DNA of 64,000 bases from Sipunculus nudus (Eukaryota; Annelida; Sipuncula; Golfingiida; Sipunculidae). The stretch is taken from the NCBI GenBank assembly GCA_026874595.1, contig CM049313.1:24550008-24614007 (forward strand), given 5' to 3'. This document shows positions 57,542 to 64,000 of the stretch, piece by piece. The stretch's first letter is position 1. Each line of letters begins with the position of its first letter. Below the pieces are notes generated by a model that made no database searches, had not been told where the DNA came from, and was given only the letters and a program-made list of their open reading frames with translations. The position numbers and the translations under genes are program-made.

Positions 57542-58909
57542 TACCGTATTTCCTTGAATAGACGCCCGGGCGTTTATTTTTTTCAAACCCTGCTTTGACC
57601 CGGCGTCTAAACAAGGCCGGCTTCTATTTAAGACCGGCGTTTATTTAAAAAAAACATTATCAAGCTCATCAGACAAACACGCCGAAGAAATAAACCCGCC
57701 AGTCACTACTTAGGGACACAATTAAGAAACATCGCCGGTACACGGATTATGTTTACAAAATTTCCTTAGATGCCATACAGATTAGGGATATGGGACACGC
57801 GCAATCTCCACAATCACGCACCATAATAAGAATTAACGGGGAATCACAGCGAGAGACTGCAGTTGTCGACAAGAATCTGTCCGCGTGGGCCTCTCGAAAC
57901 CAGTTACCCAGGTGTTTCATGTGGCTGTTCCATTTATTTTATACCGCGTGTTGTTGGTAACATTGTTTCCCTCTGGACACGGGTGGCCCTTCCATGAACT
58001 GTTCTCCGCGTACAACTGGTTACCTTGGTTCCAACGAAATACGTGGGGTTGGTACCTATAACGGCACAGTGTAATTCATTTTCATGACACTTTTCGTCCG
58101 ACTTTTAACTGATTCAGCTTGACACAGCGTATTGAAGCGTTTCCGACCTGGTATATACTTGAATGTGACATTTACTGCCGGAAATATTTCTGAAAATATT
58201 GTTTTGGACAAGAGTAAATACTATTTTTAACTTAAAGTTTATCTCGAAGCGTAGTTTTGGTAACAGTGGGGAAGCACTTAAAAGTGGTTCAAAATGAAAG
58301 CAAGGAGCGTAATTTGCCTTGACAGTAGCTACAAATTGTACTGCTTGACACCATCATTTGGTGTTTTCATGCTACACAAGAAATATGTGCCAAAACGTAT
58401 TTGAACAGTTCTGTTCAACCATCTGTGAGGTATACTTTAACCGTACTATGTTGTACCGCTTGTATCAGGCGGTACTATTTTTATCTAGCTTGACAGCAGT
58501 AATAGTGTTAGCTTCTCATTGCTGACGTATTTGTGTAGCGTTTATTAGGATCGGTGATCGACTTTAATCATTAAGGACGAATCGGGAATATTTGGCGTCC
58601 CTCATGGAAACAGGCATTCATGTAAGATAAAAGAATGATTTACAGAAGAATTAAATATATTATCAATACAACACAAACCGAAATTCATACAACAATCTAT
58701 GGTCTATTTGACCGGTAAATGCACCAATGATAGTGAAGGGATAAGACATCTGGCGGCAAACATTGAAAGTACTCTGAAACCAGGCCTGTGAACAAAACCG
58801 GCGTCTATTTAAGGCCGGCGTTTATTTTTCTGGGACACTGTTTTACCCCGGCGACTAAACTAGGGAGGCGACTATTTAAGGCCCGGCGTCTGGTCAAGGA
58901 AATTCGGTA
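57542..58909. mobile_element. hAT-like non-autonomous DNA transposon
   Basis: The left end TACCGTATTTCCTTGAATAG and the right end (complement TACCGAATTTCCTTGACCAG) are inverted. Both arms continue with GACGCC/GGCGTCTA and GGCGTTTATTT words. Flanks TTTTAATG (57534-57541) and TTTTAATT (58910-58917) match at 7 of 8 positions, fitting an 8-bp target duplication. The interior (1.1 kb) has no recognisable protein. Confidence 0.75.
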
Positions 58910-58917
58910 TTTTAATT

Positions 58918-59278
58918 CTTTTAAAAATATAAATGAAACACTTAATTTCAGTGCGTTTTGCTTAATGTATCATAGAGAATATTTTATATGATCTCTCGAA
59001 ACCTCCGGAGATTTAGAAATTATAAATGTAGGTACTGCTGCAACTTTTAGGTGCCCATATATATGCATTGGTTAAGATGTCTTAAGTGACGTTAGGTCAA
59101 TATGTATTTAGGTCAATATATGCTAATTACTATTTTTGCTAGTGACTATTCATAGCATTATGTAAATGGCCTCAAAGGAATAAAGAAATGTCGCCATTTA
59201 CAAAATGAATCTAAAAAATATGCCTCACCGAGTCCCATCGGCCTGTTGCTAGGGGTTTTACTTGGTTAGTATCCCATA
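58918..59278. other. Intergenic, no gene recognised
   Basis: No supported gene or element end. Confidence 0.4.
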
Positions 59279-59324
59279 TATATATATATATATATATCTA
59301 TATATATATATATATATATATATC

Positions 59325-59378
<54 letters not shown>
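59279..59378. repeat. Interrupted (TA)n microsatellite
   Basis: Three TA tracts separated by TC and ATCCCA. Confidence 0.95.
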
Positions 59379-59380
<2 letters not shown>

Positions 59381-60090
59381 ACCATTATAACAATATGGGA
59401 CGGTAATTATATTATGGGTCGTTATTACGACTCATATTGTAATAACGACCCATATTGTAACTGGTCAATATTGTAGTAGAAATTGCCTATTAGTTGTAAA
59501 AAACGGCCAATATTATAATAATGGCCAATACCGTAATAATAAATGAGTAACATTGTAATAACTTACCTCACCTTTACTGTAATCAGCATGATGGGGGCTA
59601 AAATGGGCAAAAAGGCCAATATTGTAAAAAAAATGCAGTTTAGAAGATTATGATTTTATATAAGTAGACAGCATAAATGTTGATTGTTTGACTGGATTTC
59701 CATTATGACGGCATCCCATATACCAATGAGGAACCAAAATGGCTGTCATTTAGAAGGTATTCTCAAACGACATATCGCCTGTTGGGTTTGGGATTCATTC
59801 TTGAGCTTAAACATATGTTATTACAATGTGGGCCGTTTTTCCCACTTCCCGTTTTACTACAATATGGGTAGGGTATGATTATAACAATATGGGTCGTTTT
59901 TATTACAATATGGGCCGTTATTACAATATGGGCCGTTTTTTGTTGCATTATGGGCCGTTATTACAGTATGGGCCAGTTTTATTACAATATGGGCAGGGTA
60001 TGATTATTACATTATGGGTCGTTTTTATTACAATATGGGCCGTTATTACATTATTGGCCGGTTATTACAATTTACATTATAGGTCGTAAC
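59379..60090. repeat. Minisatellite with inverted arms, core TTACAATATGGGCCG
   Basis: The right arm (59817-60085) has a core TTATTACAATATGGGCCGTT repeated about every 17-30 bp. The left arm (59379-59570) contains both orientations (CAATATGGGACG, then GACCCATATTGTAATAACG). About 240 bp of other sequence, including CCAATGAGGAACCAAAATGG, lies between the arms. Confidence 0.85.
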
Positions 60091-60097
60091 AAATGCA

Positions 60098-60238
60098 TAA
60101 CATAACGTTTGCTGATCGGGCATTTTCAACATGTGGACCTCTCTTCCTAAAGAACTTCCAATGAACTTCCTAATGATGTTAAATGCAGCGAAAATTTTGT
60201 GGACTTTAATAGAAAATTGAACACTGTCCTTTTCGACT
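60098..60238 (+). repeat. CR1/L2-type LINE 3' coding fragment, copy 2
   Basis: Nearly identical to 37873-38013 (CATAACGTTTGCTGATCGGG to TTTTCGACTA), including the same internal repeat of GAACTTCC. It is cut directly by the start of the tandem-cored element at 60239. Confidence 0.8.
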
Positions 60239-63200
60239 AATTTTTAGCTCAGCTGACTGAAAGTCATCTGAGCTATAGCGATCACTCTTTGTCCGTCGTC
60301 CGTCTGTCCGTCTGTCCGTCCGTTAACCAGGCACAAATCGTAACCGCTGGACCTAGAACCTTGTAACTTGGCATTCTGAGAGGTCCATGAAAAATCTCCT
60401 TGGAAACCAGAAATTAGGTCTCTGTTACCCATATCCATCGAGCTATGGGGCCCCAAAGTACCCCCCAGAAAAGTCCAAAATTTCATACAAAAACTTCAAT
60501 ATCTCATTAACTACTTGACTGATGGTCATGATTTTTGGCATACATATTGATCATGAGAGGTTCCATCATTTTCTGAAGACTGGTGGCGCCACCTGTATTT
60601 TTCGATTTTTTACGAATTTTTTTCTCTATTTTTGAGACCTTTAAAAATGTGGACATCTGTTAACAAGGCACAAATCGTAATGACTGGACTTAGAATCTGC
60701 ATTCTCGACACACTGAGAGACCTATGAAAAGTCTCCATGGAAACCAGAAATTAGGTCTCTGTTACCCATATCCTTCCAGCTATGGGGCCCCAAACTACCC
60801 CCCCAGAAAAGTAAAAAATTTCAAACAAAAACTTCAATATCTCATTAAATACTTGACTGATGGTCATGATTTGTGTCATACATGTTGATCATGAGATGTT
60901 CCATCACTTCCTGCAGACTGGTGGCGCCACCTGTATCGTTCAATTTTTTACGAATTTTTTTCCCTATTTTTGAGACCTTTCAAAATGTAAACATCTGTTA
61001 ACAAGGCACAAATCGTAAAGACTGAACCTAGAATCTTCATTCTTGACACACTGAGAGACCTATGAAAAGTCTCTATGGAAACCAGAAATTAGGTCTCTTT
61101 TACCCATATTCTTCGAGCTATGGAGCCCCAAAGTACCCCCAAGAAAAGTAAAAAATTTCATACAAAAACTTCAATATCTCATTAACTACTTGACTGATGG
61201 TCATGATTTGTGGCATAACTATTGATCATGAGATGTGTCATCACTTCCTGCAGACTGGTGGTGCCACCTTTATTGTTCGATTTTTTACGATTTTTTCCTC
61301 TATTTTTGAGACCTTTAAGGATGCTGTCATCTGTTAGCATGGCACAAATCGTAACGACTGGACCTAGAATCTTCATTCTTGACACACTGAGAGGTCCATG
61401 AAGAATATCCTTGGAAACCAGAAATTAGGTCTCTGTTAACCATATCCTTCGAGCTATGGGGCCCCAAAGTGACCCCCCCCCCAGAGTAGTCAAAAATTTC
61501 ATACAAAAACTTCAATATCTCAATAACTACATCACTGATGGTCATGATTTTTGGCATACATATTGATTATGAAATGTTCCATCAGATCCTGCAGACTTGT
61601 GGCGCCACCTGTATTGTTTGATTTTTTACGATTTTTTCCTCTGTTTTTGAGACCTTAAAGGATGCTGTCATCTGTTAACGTTGCACAAATCATAACGACT
61701 GGACCTAGAATCTTCATTCACGACACACTGAGAGACCTATAAAAAGTCTCCATGGAAACCAAAATTAGGTCTCTGTTACCCATTTTCTTCGAGCTATGGA
61801 GCCCTAAAGTACCCCCAAGAAAAGTAAAAAATTTCATACAAAAACTTCATTATCTCATTAACTACTTGAATGATGGTCATGATTTGTGGCATAACTATTG
61901 ATCATGAGATGTGTCATCTGTTCCTGCAGACTGGTGGCACCACCTGTATCGTTCGATTTTTTACGATTTTTTCCTCTATTTTTGAGACCTTTAAGGATGC
62001 TGTCATCTGTTAGCATGGCACAAATCGTAACGACTGGACCTAGAATCTTCATTCTCAACACACTAGAAGACCTATGAAAAGTCTCCATGGAAACCAGAAA
62101 TTAGGTCTCTGTTACCCATATCCTTTGAGCTATGGGGCCCCAAAGTACTCTGCAGAGAGGGTGCGCCACCTCTATTTTTTTTCAAAATTTACGAATTTTT
62201 TTTTTTCTCTTTTTCGAGACCTTTGAAGATGTGGTTATCTATCAAGAGGGTACAAATTGCAACAACTGGACCTAGAAACTTCATTCTTGTCATGCAAGGA
62301 GGCCCATGAAGAGTGCCTGTGGAAACTTGAAATTAGGTCTCTGTTACCCATATCCTTCAAGCTATAGGACTCTGAAGTATCCCTCAGAATAATGGACAAT
62401 TTGATACAAAAGCTGAAGTATCTGAACAACTAATATGGAGATCATCATGATTCTTTGCATGGATATTGACCATTAATTGTTTTTAGCTCAGCTGACTGTA
62501 AGTCATCTGAAGTATCCCTCAGAATAATGGACAATTTGATACAAAAGCTCAAGTATCTAAACAACTATTGCAGTGATCACCATGATTCTTTGCATGGATA
62601 TTGATCATGGAATGTGTCACCAGTTTCTGCAGTATGGTGGCGCCACCTGTATTTTTTTTATTTTTACGAATTTTTTTCTCTATTTTTGAGACCTCATAAG
62701 ATGCGGTCATCTGTTTACATGGCACAAAACGTAACAACTGGACCTAGAATCTTCTCTCTTGACATGCTGAGAGGCCCATGAAAAGTTTCTTTAAAAACTT
62801 GAAATTAGGTCTCTGTTACCCATAACCTCTGAGCTATGGGGCTCCGAAGTACCCCCCAGAATAATGGAAAATTTGATACAAAAGCTCAAGTATCTGAACA
62901 ATTATTATATTGATCACCATGATTCTTTGCATGGATATTGATCATGAAATGTTTCATCAGTTTCTGCATTCTGGTGGCGCCACCTGTATTTTTTCAATTT
63001 TAAGCTCAGCTGACTGAAAGTCATCTGAGCTGTAGGGATCACCTTTTGTCCGTCGTCCGTCCGGCCATCCAGGCGTCTGTCTGTTAACAGGGCACAAATC
63101 GTAACCGCTAGACCGGGAATCTTCTTACTTGAAATCCTGGGAGTTCTATGGAAATTCTCCTTGTAAACCTGAAATTAGGTCACTGTGACTTATATTCTTT

Positions 63201-64000
63201 GAGCTATGGGGTTCTGAAGTACCCCCCAGAATAATGCAAAATTTAATACAAAAGCTCAAGTATCTGAACAACTAATGCATTAATCACCATGTTTTTTTGC
63301 ATGGATATTGATCATGGAGTGTTTCATCAATTTCTGGAGATTGGTGGCGCCACCTATATTTTTTTTATTTTTTACGATTTTTTTTCTCTACTTTTGAGAT
63401 CTTTAAACATTTGGTCATCTGTAAACAGGGCACAAATCATAATGACTGGACCTAGAATCTTCTGTCCTCACCTCCAGGGAAGCCCATAAAAGGTCTACAT
63501 GGAAACCCGAAATAAGGTCCCTGTTACCCATATTCTGTGAGCTATGGGGCTCTGAAGTTCCCCCAGAATAAAGAATTGGTCATATATTAACAGGGCACAA
63601 ATCATAATGACTGGACCTAGAATCTTCTGTCCTCACCTCCAGGAAAAAACCATAAAAGGTCTACATGGAAACCCGAAATAAGGTCCCTGTTACCCATATC
63701 CTTCATGCTCTGGGGCTCCGAAGTACTCCCCAGAATAAAGATTTGGTCATCTGTTAACAGAGCACAAATTATAATGACTTGACCTAGAATCTCCTTTCTT
63801 GATATGCTGGGAGGCCCCTGAAAAGTCTCCTTGTGCACCTGAAATTACATCTCTGTTACCCATATCCTTCATCCTATGCGGCTTTGAAATACCCCCCAGA
63901 ATAAACATTTGGATTTGTTAACAGGGCACAAATCATAATAACTGGACCTAGAATTTTATTTTTTGACATGCTGGGAGACCCCTGAAAACTCAACCTTGAA
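60239..64000. mobile_element. Tandem-cored element(s), units of about 335 bp, running off the right edge
   Basis: The leader TTTTTAGCTCAGCTGACT with TCCGTCTGTCCGTCCG (60239-60325) is followed by units containing GGCACAAATCGTAA, CTGGACCTAGAATCTTC, GAAACCAGAAATTAGGTCTC, GTTACCCATATCCTTCGAGC, TATGGGGCCCCAAAGTA, TACAAAAACTTCAATATCTC, TGATGGTCATGATT, CTGGTGGCGCCACCTGTATT and TTTTTGAGACCTTT. Unit starts fall near 60330, 60665, 61004, 61339, 61682 and 62015, then less regularly. Leader copies restart at 62478 and 63001, suggesting nested or rearranged elements. The short ORFs here are artefacts. Confidence 0.85.

Overview
The window is nuclear DNA of an animal. Three things point that way: a multi-exon gene with GT-AG introns, animal-type retrotransposons and DNA transposons, and abundant AT-rich simple repeats. 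A secreted C1q-domain gene, SLC22 duplication and tandem-cored elements resembling the bivalve 'pearl' type suggest a lophotrochozoan, perhaps a bivalve mollusc. That assignment is inference. Most six-frame ORFs here lie in transposons, satellites or introns.

Two cellular loci can be read. (1) An apparently intact SLC22-type transporter gene on the minus strand (17880-23224). It has eleven exons that I placed by hand; all splice phases agree and they give 521 codons plus a stop. A decayed tandem paralogue is cut by the left edge of the window (exon 2 at 99-265, exon 1 at 4048-4174). It carries a 3.3 kb LINE in its first intron; with the LINE removed that intron is 491 nt, against 492 nt in the intact gene. 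(2) A small secreted C1q-domain gene or gene fragment on the plus strand (49350-50315).

Mobile elements make up most of the rest. 545-3822 is an L1/Tx1-type LINE with 13-bp target duplications. 5181-12047 is a nearly complete DNA transposon with long inverted ends and a 3-bp duplication. It encodes one large protein with N-terminal zinc modules, a probable DDE transposase core, an XPG/FEN1-like nuclease and a C-terminal CXC cysteine cluster, broken by one stop and about four frameshifts. I call it Academ-like (AcademX type). 12.4-17.8 kb holds small inverted-repeat elements and tandem arrays. 31.6-33.5 kb and 60.2 kb to the right edge hold arrays of about 157-bp and 335-bp units inside elements starting AGCTCAGCTGACT. 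34.5-37.3 kb is a younger LINE with a 768-codon stretch. 37.9-40.4 kb mixes a CR1/L2-type tail, two LTR-like repeats and an endonuclease relic. 46-49 kb holds two inverted-repeat elements, one with a CXC-coding remnant. 53.2-57.4 kb is a satellite with higher-order structure and strong palindromes. 57.5-58.9 kb is a hAT-like element.

The intact genes do not form an operon-like unit. The common theme is transposon derivatives that keep only the cysteine-rich C-terminal coding end of a larger transposase (34.2 kb, 48.4 kb, and a trace at 52.2 kb), matching the domain layout of the larger element at 5.2-12 kb.
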